This document shows positions 8,441 to 15,849 of a stretch of 41,822 nucleotides of DNA, piece by piece; positions within the stretch are counted from its first letter, which is position 1, and each line of letters begins with the position of its first letter. Made by a program: the position numbers and the translations under genes. Below the pieces are notes generated by a model. The model was not told where the DNA came from. It did no database searches and saw only the letters and a list, made by a program, of their open reading frames with translations. Location of the stretch: contig JAAWGR010000017.1 in the NCBI GenBank assembly GCA_022795445.1, forward strand, positions 1-41,822. The letters run 5' to 3'. Origin of the DNA: Oscillibacter sp. Its GTDB lineage: Bacteria > Bacillota > Clostridia > Oscillospirales > Oscillospiraceae.

Positions 8441-9264
8441 AGGGCCGGTATTCTCTCCAGCTGGTACTGGCGCTGGTCCTGCTGGGTACGGTTCTGCTGT
8501 GCAGCGTGTTTGCGCCGTTATTGGCCCCTTACGACCCGATAACGCCGGACATGACGGTCTGCCTCCAAGGCCCGTCGGCGGCCCACTGGCTGGGGACGGA
8601 CGCCCTGGGGCGGGATATGCTCAGCCGTGCGCTGTACGGCGGACGGGGCTGCATTTTGGTGGCGCTGGCGGCGACGGTGCTGTCCATGGCCTTTGGAATG
8701 CTGGTGGGCGTATTGGGGGGCTGGTTCGGCGGCTGGGCGGACTGGGTGCTGACGGTGTTTGCCAACATCTTCCAGGGCCTTCCCGGCACCTGCCTGATGA
8801 TTGCCATTGCCGGCGTTCTGGGGCCCGGCGTGCCGAACCTGGTGTTCGCCTTGGTGCTCACGTCCTGGGCGGGGTTTTCCCGGGTGGTGCGGACGGAGAC
8901 GCTGCGCATCCGGGAACAGTCCTATATCGAGGGCCTGCGGGTCCTGGGTGCGGGACCGGTGCGGCTGCTGGTGTGCCATGTGCTGCCGAACCTGCTGCCG
9001 AACGTTGTGGTGCTGTTCACCACCCGGGTGGGGCGGTGCGTGCTGTCCGTCGCCTCCCTCAGCTTCTTAGGGCTGGGCCTGCGGCCGCCGGCCCCGGATT
9101 GGAGCGTTATGATCAATGATGCGCGCCTCAACTACCGCAGCGCTCCCCATCTAATCCTGGTTCCCGGCATGTGCATCCTGCTGCTTCTGCTGGGCATCAA
9201 TCTCCTGGGCGACGCTTTGCGGGACCGTCTGGACGTGCGGAACCAGGAGGCGAAGGAACTATGA
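8437..9264 (+). CDS. ABC importer permease, NikC/OppC type
   Basis: This 275-residue permease partners the NikB-type protein. Visible signatures are HWLGTDALGRDMLSRALYGG near the N-terminus, the EAA loop (GLRVLGAGPVRLLVCHVLPN) and SFLGLGLRPPAPDWSVM near the end. The start is a GTG that overlaps the preceding stop by four bases (GTGA), with AAGGGAG six bases upstream. Longer frames upstream overlap the previous gene and were rejected. Its stop overlaps the ATG of the next gene in the same way, so the genes are strictly coupled. Confidence 0.92.
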   Translation: MKGRYSLQLVLALVLLGTVLLCSVFAPLLAPYDPITPDMTVCLQGPSAAHWLGTDALGRDMLSRALYGGRGCILVALAATVLSMAFGMLVGVLGGWFGGWADWVLTVFANIFQGLPGTCLMIAIAGVLGPGVPNLVFALVLTSWAGFSRVVRTETLRIREQSYIEGLRVLGAGPVRLLVCHVLPNLLPNVVVLFTTRVGRCVLSVASLSFLGLGLRPPAPDWSVMINDARLNYRSAPHLILVPGMCILLLLLGINLLGDALRDRLDVRNQEAKEL

Positions 9265-10181
9265 GCGAAGGGCTGCGCGCCCAAGAGTTGTCTGTGACGT
9301 TTCGGCTTCCCGGGCAGGACATCCGGGCGGTAGACGGCGTGACCGCCCACTTCCCCGGCGGACAGATCACTGGCCTGATCGGTGAGAGCGGCTGCGGGAA
9401 ATCGGTGCTGGGTCTGGCGGCCCTGGGCCTGCTGCCGCCTTATGCCAAGGTGGAGGGAGAGTTGTCCTTTGAAGGGATTCCGCTGAAAGGGAGCCGCCGG
9501 GATTTGGGCCGCCGGATCGGGCTGATTCCCCAAAACCCGTCGGAGTCCCTCAATCCCGCCCGCACGGTGGCCGCGCACCTCAAGGAGGCCCTGCTGCCCC
9601 TGGGGCTGTCCCGCGCCGGGAGCCGGGAGCGGGCGGCGGAACTGCTGTGCCGCTTTGGGTTCCAAGAGCCGGAGGCCGTACTCCGGGCCTACCCCCACCA
9701 GCTCAGCGGCGGGATGCAGCAGCGGGTGCTGTGCGCCATTGGAGCCGCCTGTTCTCCGGCATGGATACTGGCGGACGAGCCCACCAAAGGCCTGGACCGG
9801 GACCTCCGGGAGCAGGTACAGGAGACGCTGCTGTCTTTAAAGGAACAGGGTGTGGAGAGCATGCTTGTCATCACCCATGACATCCCCTTAGCGCAGGCGG
9901 TGTGCCAGGGCTTGGCGGTGATGTACGCGGGACAGATTTTGGAGATGGGGCCGTCCATCCTGAAGAACCCGCTGCATCCATACACTGCGGCGTTTCTGAA
10001 CGCGCTGCCGCAAAACGGGTTCCGTCCCATTCCTGGGGCAGCTCCGCGGGCAGGGGAGCGGCTGCCGGGCTGTCCCTTTGCGCCCCGCTGTTCTGACGCT
10101 GGCCCGACGTGTAAAGACCGGCGGCCCAGCGCGTATGAGCCGGAGGAGGGGCACATTGTGAGGTGTTTCCGCTATGCATGA
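9261..10181 (+). CDS. ABC importer ATPase, NikD/DppD type
   Basis: This 306-residue ATPase carries Walker A GESGCGKS, a Q-loop (LIPQNPSESLNP), the signature LSGGMQQR, Walker B WILADEP and the switch histidine in VITHD. The C-terminal oligopeptide-transporter extension has the cysteine pattern CPFAPRC...C found in metal and peptide importers. The start ATG overlaps the previous stop (ATGA). Its stop overlaps the next start by eight bases. It would drive transport as a heterodimer with the following ATPase. Confidence 0.93.
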   Translation: MSEGLRAQELSVTFRLPGQDIRAVDGVTAHFPGGQITGLIGESGCGKSVLGLAALGLLPPYAKVEGELSFEGIPLKGSRRDLGRRIGLIPQNPSESLNPARTVAAHLKEALLPLGLSRAGSRERAAELLCRFGFQEPEAVLRAYPHQLSGGMQQRVLCAIGAACSPAWILADEPTKGLDRDLREQVQETLLSLKEQGVESMLVITHDIPLAQAVCQGLAVMYAGQILEMGPSILKNPLHPYTAAFLNALPQNGFRPIPGAAPRAGERLPGCPFAPRCSDAGPTCKDRRPSAYEPEEGHIVRCFRYA

Positions 10182-10893
10182 AAAGCAGATTGTATTGGAA
10201 GGCCGGGGGATTGTGAAGACGTACCGAGGCCGGTGGGGCACGCGGCCCGAAACGGTGCTGTCCGGCGTCAGCCTCCGGCTGTTCCAGGGGGAGACCCTGG
10301 GTTTGATGGGTCCTTCGGGCTGCGGGAAGAGTACCCTGGCGCGGATTTTTCTGCGGCTGATTCCCTTGGATGAGGGGGCGGTCTTTTTCCAGGGCCAGGA
10401 GATCACCCGTTTGCATGGGCGGGCGCTGCTGCCCTTCCGGCGGCAGGTGCAATTGATTTCCCAGCGGCCGGAAACCTGCTTTGACCCCCATTGGACGTTA
10501 GGCAAGAGCCTGCTGGAGCCGCTTGCCATCTTCGGTCTCCGTACAGACGGCGCGGCCCGGGCGGCGGAGCTGCTGGAACAGGTGAAGCTGAGCGGCGAAC
10601 TGCTGTCCCGCTACCCGCACCAGGTCAGTGGCGGGGAGATCCAGCGGCTGGCGCTGGTGCGTGCGCTTCTGCTCCGGCCTAAAGTATTGGTGCTGGACGA
10701 GCCGACCTCCATGCTGGACATATCGGTACAGGCCCAGGTTTTACAGATTCTGCGGGAGATACGCGAAATCCACCAGCTGTCCTGCCTGTTCATTACCCAC
10801 GACCATGAGGCGGCGCGTTACATGTGCGGACGGATTCAGAACCTGCCCGCCAGATCGGCGGATAGGGAGCAGCGCATCGTATCACGCCTGTAA
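10174..10893 (+). CDS. ABC importer ATPase, NikE/DppF type, short C-terminus
   Basis: This 239-residue ATPase has Walker A GPSGCGKS, Q-loop LISQRPETCFDP, signature VSGGEIQR, Walker B VLVLDEP and the switch histidine in FITHD. After the histidine the chain ends quickly (RYMCGRIQNLPARS...). It lacks the usual strand with a VMYxGxIVE-type sequence and the C-terminal domain. A late frameshift or natural trimming could explain this; the catalytic core is complete. The last 12 bases overlap the end of the convergent YgjV-like gene, so no terminator lies between them. Confidence 0.88.
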   Translation: MHEKQIVLEGRGIVKTYRGRWGTRPETVLSGVSLRLFQGETLGLMGPSGCGKSTLARIFLRLIPLDEGAVFFQGQEITRLHGRALLPFRRQVQLISQRPETCFDPHWTLGKSLLEPLAIFGLRTDGAARAAELLEQVKLSGELLSRYPHQVSGGEIQRLALVRALLLRPKVLVLDEPTSMLDISVQAQVLQILREIREIHQLSCLFITHDHEAARYMCGRIQNLPARSADREQRIVSRL

Positions 10894-11502
10894 AACCAGG
10901 TTTTTCACATACCGCCCATTTTCCTGAACGAAGCCCATTTTTTCCAGGTATCCCCTGTGGGCTTCCAAAGCGCTGGGGACCACCAGCGCCCGGCAGCCCT
11001 GTTCTGCCAGCTGGCGGTAGAGGTACTGGCCCACTGAGCAGTCCCGGTACTGGGGGACGCTGTAATCCAAAGATACCTCTAAAACGCCGTCTCCCAGGTT
11101 CCTGCCGGTGAGGATACCGGCGGGAGCCGCGCCGCAGCAGACCAGGAACACGGCGTCCGTTTGGGCGGGGGAGGGTTCCGGCAGGGCAAAATAGTGTTGG
11201 ATGTCCTCCCGGTAAAATTGGAGGAAGTGCTGGACATAGGCCTCCTCCAGTGCGGCGGGCAGGAGGGTGAAAACCCGTTCCGTCCGGGCCATGCGGAGCA
11301 GGTAAAAGATGTTTACGCCCACCAGGCAGAAGTTCATGACGGCGGTGGGGTAGGAGGCAATGAAGAGCGCATAGACAGCGAAGATAAAGGAGCCGATCAG
11401 GTTAATGACCCGCAGTTTCACCACAGAGGTCATCAAGAGGGAGATCAGCACCAGGAGGGAGGCGGCGTAGCCGACCAATTCCAGGATGAGCTGTTTATCC
11501 AT
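10882..11502 (-). CDS. YgjV-like membrane protein with acetyltransferase-like C-terminus
   Basis: This 206-residue protein starts with three hydrophobic segments of the YgjV type (VGYAASLLVLISLLM, NLIGSFIFAVYALFIASYPTA, NFCLVGVNIFYLLRM). The C-terminal 100 residues resemble a GNAT N-acetyltransferase fold in outline (SVGQYLYRQLAEQGCRALVV then GYLEKMGFV), but no acetyl-CoA loop is obvious. The function of the family is unknown. AAAGGAG lies nine bases before the ATG. It may be read from the helicase gene upstream if termination at 11533-11563 is incomplete. Confidence 0.75.
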   Translation of the reverse strand: MDKQLILELVGYAASLLVLISLLMTSVVKLRVINLIGSFIFAVYALFIASYPTAVMNFCLVGVNIFYLLRMARTERVFTLLPAALEEAYVQHFLQFYREDIQHYFALPEPSPAQTDAVFLVCCGAAPAGILTGRNLGDGVLEVSLDYSVPQYRDCSVGQYLYRQLAEQGCRALVVPSALEAHRGYLEKMGFVQENGRYVKNLVLQA

Positions 11503-11532
11503 AAAGTGCGCTCCTTTCGCCGGATACAGGAA

Positions 11533-11563
11533 AGAGCGCCGTGAGGGGAAACCACGGCGCTCT
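11533..11563 (-). terminator. Hairpin between the helicase gene and the YgjV-like gene
   Basis: An 11-pair perfect stem (AGAGCGCCGTG with CACGGCGCTCT, nine-base loop). Read leftwards it is followed only by TTCC, so termination may be partial; the stem could also protect the helicase mRNA end. Confidence 0.5.
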
Positions 11564-11685
11564 CAGTGTCCACGGGAGGGGGGATTGGAAGATCCGGCCT
11601 GTTGATCATAGCGACAGTATAGCACTTTTCTGCCATCGCCGCAATGCTTTTCTCCAATTTCCGGTAAAAACCCTGTCCGGCGGTT

Positions 11686-13911
11686 TCATTTGGGATGTTT
11701 GGACCAATTCCGGGACACAGGTTTGCGCTCTTTGCGGAAGCAGGCGTCGCACAGCCATCCGCGGTGATACAGCGGCAGGGCCTTTCCGCAGTGGCCGCAG
11801 AAGCGGATGTTGTTCCGCAGCCGGTGGAGCAGGATTTCGTTGATGGCTTCCGCGACCCGTTCCCGACTGTCGTAGAGCTGTTCCTCATCCACTGGGCAGT
11901 CAAAGGCCTTGGCGAAGGAAAAATAAAGGTCCAGTTTCCGGTAAAACAGTTCCAGCTCCGGCAATGTTGGGTCTCCGTCGGAAAGGCCGGGCTGTTCGAT
12001 GGGCAATCCCTTCTGCCAGCGGCGGAGGAAGGAGAAGAACAGTTCCCGCAGGGCGTCCTCCGTCTCGTCAAAAGGGATGTTGGCAGCCCGCAGCTCTTGT
12101 TCTTTGGAGAGGAAGAACCCCATTTCCCGCATTTTAGAGATGATGGCAATATACCGGGAGATATCCAGTTTTTGGTACGGTTCCACAGTAGGCATCCGGT
12201 TCCACTCGGACAAGACCTCCAGCAGGTCAAAATCCGCCTGGAGCACCAGGTCGGAGAACCCCACCACGGCGTAGGAGAGGGGCGGGATGACGGCTTCCAG
12301 TCCTGAGCGGATGGTGTCCAGGTTCTGGACGGCTCCCACATAGCCCTTGTTGTACATCCCGAACCGTCCGGCCCGTCCGGCGATCTGGCGGATCTCCTCT
12401 GGTTTCAGTTCCCGGCGTTCCGTGCCGTCGAACTTCTCGGTTTCCAGGAAAATGATCCGGCGGATGGGGAGGTTCAGGCCCATGCCGATGGCGTCGGTGG
12501 AAACGATATAGGACATCTCCCCTGCAAGGAAGCCTTCCATCTGTTTGCGGCGGGTGGAATAGGGCAGCGCGCCGTAGATGATCGCAGGTTCTTTCCCGTC
12601 CTGGCGCAGATCCTCAGCCACGCTGAGCACGCCCACCTTGGAGAAGGTGATGAGGGCGTCTCCGGGCTGGACGCGGTGGTAATCCATGGTATGGGCCATG
12701 CAGACCAATGGCGTTGTCCGCTGGTGGATTTCCACCTCATAGCTGTCGCCGCAGCTCTTGATCAGGCGCAGGAGCAGTTCCTCCGCCTCCGGCGCGGCGC
12801 ACAGATGAACTTCTGGGGCCAGCACCCCCAGGATAGCCCGGGTCCAGGCATAACCCCGCTGGCGGTCGGCGATCATCTGGCATTCGTCAATAACGGCCAA
12901 GTCCCAGTGCCGCTTTAAATCCAGCTTCTCCGCCGTAGCGGCCATATGGGTGTCCTCGTCCCGAAGGTCCTCCTCCTCGCCGGTAGAGAGGCTGCACTCC
13001 ACGCCGGCTTCCAGCAGGGTTTCCTGGGCTTCCAGGGCCAGGAGACGCAGAGGCGCGAGATAGACGCCGCTCCCCGCCTGGATCAGGCGCTGAAAGCCGG
13101 CGTAGGTTTTGCCGGTGTTCGTGCCGCCCAGGTGGAGGACGAAGTGGCGGCGCATGGCTCGGGCTTCGGGGTACTCGTCTTTAGGGTTCAGCGCGATCAG
13201 GAGGGAGAGGCTGGTGCGGATAGCCTGGGGGACATACCACACGGACCAGATGGCGCCCAGTCCCTCGCTCAGCAGCTGGATCGCAGGAAAGCCTTTTGCA
13301 CGCAGGAAGGCTTCCAGCCCAACCTCCGGCTGGTGGCTGGTAAATTCGTCAATCGCCTGGGCGGACGCCCCAAGAAGCGCCTGCGGGTAGCGGGCAAGGG
13401 TCTCCGCCGCTAACGGGTGGTCCAGGTGGCAGTCCAGCCAAGGGCCTGCCCGGAGAAAATTTTTCAAAACCACCGGCAGGCGTTCCCCGCCGCTCCGCTG
13501 TTCCAGGGCAAAGAAGGCGTTCAGCCAGGCGGAGGCTTGGGAGGTGCGTGGACGCTGGCCCTTTGCCGCCGCGGGAAGACGGGCGAGGAGCGCGGCGTGG
13601 TAGTGCCCCGCAAGGAGCCAGGGGAGGGAGTCGCCCGGTTTTGCGGCGTCCCACGCCTGGGCCAGCGCGGCGCGAATATGCGTTGTTTCCGGAACGGCAG
13701 TTTTAGCAGTTTTTGCCTCTTCAAGCTCCTGGGCAAAACGGGGGAGGGCTTCCGCTGCGCACACATCTTTTTTGCTCCACATGGAGATGATGCGTCCGTT
13801 AAAGCGCGTATAACGCGGCTTGGGAAGGAGCTCATGGATCAGCTCAATGGTCCAGCCCCGCCGTTTCAGCATGGCAGTCGACCAGTATTTGCCCCGGCTC
13901 TGTTCAGACAT
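11686..13911 (-). CDS. SUV3-type ATP-dependent RNA helicase with C-terminal zinc ribbon
   Basis: This 741-residue superfamily 2 helicase is related to mitochondrial SUV3. Motif I is GGTNTGKT (residues 262-269), motif II is DECQ (342-345) and motif VI is QIAGRAGRFG (509-518). After the helicase core comes the SUV3-type helical domain. The end carries two CxxC pairs (705/708 and 721/724), a likely zinc ribbon. The first 250 residues show no recognised motif, contain a basic patch (STAMLKRRGWTIELIHELLP) and may bind RNA. AAGGAGG lies nine bases before the ATG. A role in RNA turnover is known for SUV3; for this bacterial form it is inferred. Confidence 0.88.
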   Translation of the reverse strand: MSEQSRGKYWSTAMLKRRGWTIELIHELLPKPRYTRFNGRIISMWSKKDVCAAEALPRFAQELEEAKTAKTAVPETTHIRAALAQAWDAAKPGDSLPWLLAGHYHAALLARLPAAAKGQRPRTSQASAWLNAFFALEQRSGGERLPVVLKNFLRAGPWLDCHLDHPLAAETLARYPQALLGASAQAIDEFTSHQPEVGLEAFLRAKGFPAIQLLSEGLGAIWSVWYVPQAIRTSLSLLIALNPKDEYPEARAMRRHFVLHLGGTNTGKTYAGFQRLIQAGSGVYLAPLRLLALEAQETLLEAGVECSLSTGEEEDLRDEDTHMAATAEKLDLKRHWDLAVIDECQMIADRQRGYAWTRAILGVLAPEVHLCAAPEAEELLLRLIKSCGDSYEVEIHQRTTPLVCMAHTMDYHRVQPGDALITFSKVGVLSVAEDLRQDGKEPAIIYGALPYSTRRKQMEGFLAGEMSYIVSTDAIGMGLNLPIRRIIFLETEKFDGTERRELKPEEIRQIAGRAGRFGMYNKGYVGAVQNLDTIRSGLEAVIPPLSYAVVGFSDLVLQADFDLLEVLSEWNRMPTVEPYQKLDISRYIAIISKMREMGFFLSKEQELRAANIPFDETEDALRELFFSFLRRWQKGLPIEQPGLSDGDPTLPELELFYRKLDLYFSFAKAFDCPVDEEQLYDSRERVAEAINEILLHRLRNNIRFCGHCGKALPLYHRGWLCDACFRKERKPVSRNWSKHPK

Positions 13912-13954
13912 GGCAGGTTCCTCCTTTTGTGCTGGGTGGCGGACGGTCCCCTAT

Positions 13955-13983
13955 AGTATAGCCCAGAACGGAAAAAACTTCAA
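13955..13983 (-). promoter_or_regulatory. Sigma-A promoter of the helicase gene
   Basis: Read leftwards: TTGAAG (13983-13978), a 17-base spacer and TATACT (13960-13955), 43 bases before the ATG. Confidence 0.65.
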
Positions 13984-14141
13984 TGCCAAGCTGGCCGGAG
14001 GATATTTTACCGTCCGGTCATTGCATGATTGCAGAAAGTTCGTAGACTTTCATGGGAAAATATGGTATTAGAAAACATGCGCCGGGAATTTCCTGGATAG
14101 TGATATAGAGCGCGAAAAAAGGACAAGGAAGGAGGCAGGCC

Positions 14142-14249
14142 TCAAGGAGCTTTTGCGTAAGATTTTTCCCGTTCCTGCCAGTATATAGCAAGGAGTCCGG
14201 CCAATGTGGCGCGGATTTCTTCCTCATCGCCGCAAATTGCTATGTGCAT
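14142..14249 (-). pseudogene. Remnant of a response-regulator receiver domain
   Basis: A 35-codon frame reads MHIAICGDEEEIRATLAG and then diverges and stops. This resembles the first strand and acidic pocket of a LytTR-type response regulator (commonly xIAICDDExxIR), with the first pocket aspartate changed to glycine. A GGGGG-rich site and a TATAAT-like box precede it. Nothing resembling the rest of a receiver or a DNA-binding domain follows in any frame. Other than this fragment and a terminator, 13912-14487 shows no gene. Confidence 0.45.
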
Positions 14250-14351
14250 AAACACACCCCCTTTTCCCCTATTATACAGGATTTTGTTTTCTTTTGGAGG
14301 GCATGATGCAGAACGGCTTTGTTTTGCTGCGAACGATTGCATTCCCGCCAA

Positions 14352-14390
14352 AACAAAAAGCAGGGTGAACCGAAAGGCTCACTCTGCTTT
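14352..14390 (-). terminator. Terminator of sleC
   Basis: A ten-pair stem (AGCAGGGTGA with TCACTCTGCT, one G-T pair), capped by a GAAA-like loop, is followed leftwards by TTTTTGTTTTGG. The plus direction also shows TTTCTGTT, but no plus-strand gene ends here. Confidence 0.75.
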
Positions 14391-14487
14391 CTGTTATCCA
14401 AGCGCATCCGGCACAATGCTCCAAAGAGGGGCTGCTATCTTCGCTGGAATCGCTGCCGCAGCGCGTCCAACGGCTTGCTTCCCCGCT

Positions 14488-15720
14488 TTAGGACATCTCT
14501 GTTACCGCAACGAATACATTGGAGATTTCATACCATGCGGCGAAATCCACGCTTCCGGTCTGGGGGAGGTGGAAGATTTTTTGGAATGTCTCCACCGCCT
14601 CCCGGGTTGCCGGGCCGTAGGTGCCGTCCACTGGGATTGTGGGGATTGCGGGAAAATTCTGCGCGATGCGGTTCAGCTGCATTTGGATAGTCCGCACAGC
14701 CTCGCCTTCGCTGCCGGCGGAGAGTACCTCCCCTCCATAGGACATCGGCACCCCTTCCACCTTTTCCGCGCCCTTCAGGTAGATATCCGAACCGTAGTAT
14801 TTCCGCAGAATATTCATCACATCCCAGCCTTGCTCCGCCAGAGCTTGGGAACCCCATTGGCTCAATCCGCCGCACTGGGTGCGCCGTCCGTCGCAGTATT
14901 GAGTAAAGAGGGGCTGGGCGATTCCCTCCTTGGTGATGTAGGTGGTGAACAGGTCATCCACCACCACGCTGATTTCCTCAAAGATGGTCCGGTTATGTGC
15001 GTAGGACTGGTCAAAAGCGGTGGAGCCGGTGATGGTGAAGTCATAGCCCTTTCCCCGGTACCACTCCGTATAGACCCGGTTGAGGGTAAAGGAGAGGATC
15101 GCCAGAACGTTGGCCTTGATTGCTTCTGTCCTCCAGGTAGAATAGATTTCGCTGCACGCCACGTTTTTGATGTAGTCTTTGAACCGAACCCAATAGTTGG
15201 CTGCGGAGTTGTCGTCCGGCGGCCCGTCGTGGACCACGATAAACTCCGGGATAACCGGTTCCGGCAGCACCACGAGCCCCGACTGGTCCGGCAGAGGCTT
15301 CACCGCGTCCTCCGGTTCCCGGGTGGAGGGTTCCCCCCAGAGGGCATGGGGCGGGAGGAGCAGGTTGCGGACGTTGAAACCGCCGGAGGTGGCCCGCGGA
15401 AGCTCCATCCGCTGGATGGAACGGCCTGCCGGCAGCAGTTCCACGCCGCTGATGTGGAGCGTCTGCCAGCCCCCAGCGGAGACGGTGACGTTATAGACGG
15501 CGTAGGGCCGCTGGTTCGACTCTCCCTCCACGACGGACCACTCCATCGGCGGCGCAGGCAGCTCGATGAAGGGGGTCTGGCCGGAGGAATCGGTAACGGC
15601 CTCCTCTAACACCGTGCCATTTTGGGGGTCCGTGATGCGGACCCGTGCGCCGGGGATGGGGGACTCCCCCGCAGTCACAAATATTTGCAGATTGCCTTTG
15701 TCCAAGTAGTTTGGATTCAT
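14488..15720 (-). CDS. sleC: Spore cortex-lytic enzyme SleC (SpoIID/LytB domain plus peptidoglycan-binding domain)
   Basis: This 410-residue protein matches the SleC layout. Residues 10-110 form a beta-rich pro-region like a carboxypeptidase regulatory domain. Residues 160-310 form a SpoIID/LytB-type lytic transglycosylase domain, with a candidate catalytic glutamate at 199 (TEAIKANVLAILSFTLNRV) and TQYCDGRRTQCGGLSQWGS. A type 1 peptidoglycan-binding domain fills 335-400 (GSEGEAVRTIQMQLN, VDGTYGPAT). In Clostridium, SleC is stored as a zymogen in spores and is cut by Csp proteases to degrade cortex. Two Csp-type proteases start 130 bases away on the other strand, which strongly supports the call. 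AAGGAGG precedes the ATG. No signal peptide is visible. Confidence 0.88.
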   Translation of the reverse strand: MNPNYLDKGNLQIFVTAGESPIPGARVRITDPQNGTVLEEAVTDSSGQTPFIELPAPPMEWSVVEGESNQRPYAVYNVTVSAGGWQTLHISGVELLPAGRSIQRMELPRATSGGFNVRNLLLPPHALWGEPSTREPEDAVKPLPDQSGLVVLPEPVIPEFIVVHDGPPDDNSAANYWVRFKDYIKNVACSEIYSTWRTEAIKANVLAILSFTLNRVYTEWYRGKGYDFTITGSTAFDQSYAHNRTIFEEISVVVDDLFTTYITKEGIAQPLFTQYCDGRRTQCGGLSQWGSQALAEQGWDVMNILRKYYGSDIYLKGAEKVEGVPMSYGGEVLSAGSEGEAVRTIQMQLNRIAQNFPAIPTIPVDGTYGPATREAVETFQKIFHLPQTGSVDFAAWYEISNVFVAVTEMS

Positions 15721-15745
15721 AACGGCAGTCCTCCTTTCCGTATAC

Positions 15746-15754
15746 TATTCTATG
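15746..15754 (-). promoter_or_regulatory. Sigma-K-like -10 box before sleC
   Basis: CATAGAATA (15754-15746, minus strand) fits the CATAnnnTA -10 box of mother-cell sigma-K promoters and lies about 26 bases before the sleC start. No AC -35 element was seen at the right distance, so this is tentative. Confidence 0.35.
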
Positions 15755-15779
15755 CAGCCGGTTGACGGCGGCGACACTG

Positions 15780-15805
15780 CCTTCCCGGCCGCAGGGCCGG
15801 GAAGG
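15780..15805 (+). other. Leader hairpin before the csp genes
   Basis: An 11-pair perfect stem (CCTTCCCGGCC with GGCCGGGAAGG) has a GCAG loop and no T-run. It lies 45 bases before the first csp start code and could shape translation or protect the mRNA 5' end. Confidence 0.55.
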
Positions 15806-15849
15806 ACGGCCCGCAAGGGAGCCATCTCTATTTGGAAGCAGGAGGTTGT

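Noticed and set aside
14018..14227. A 69-codon minus-strand frame overlapping the response-regulator remnant
   Set aside because: It lacks a ribosome site and shows no receiver-domain sequence, so it does not continue the remnant.
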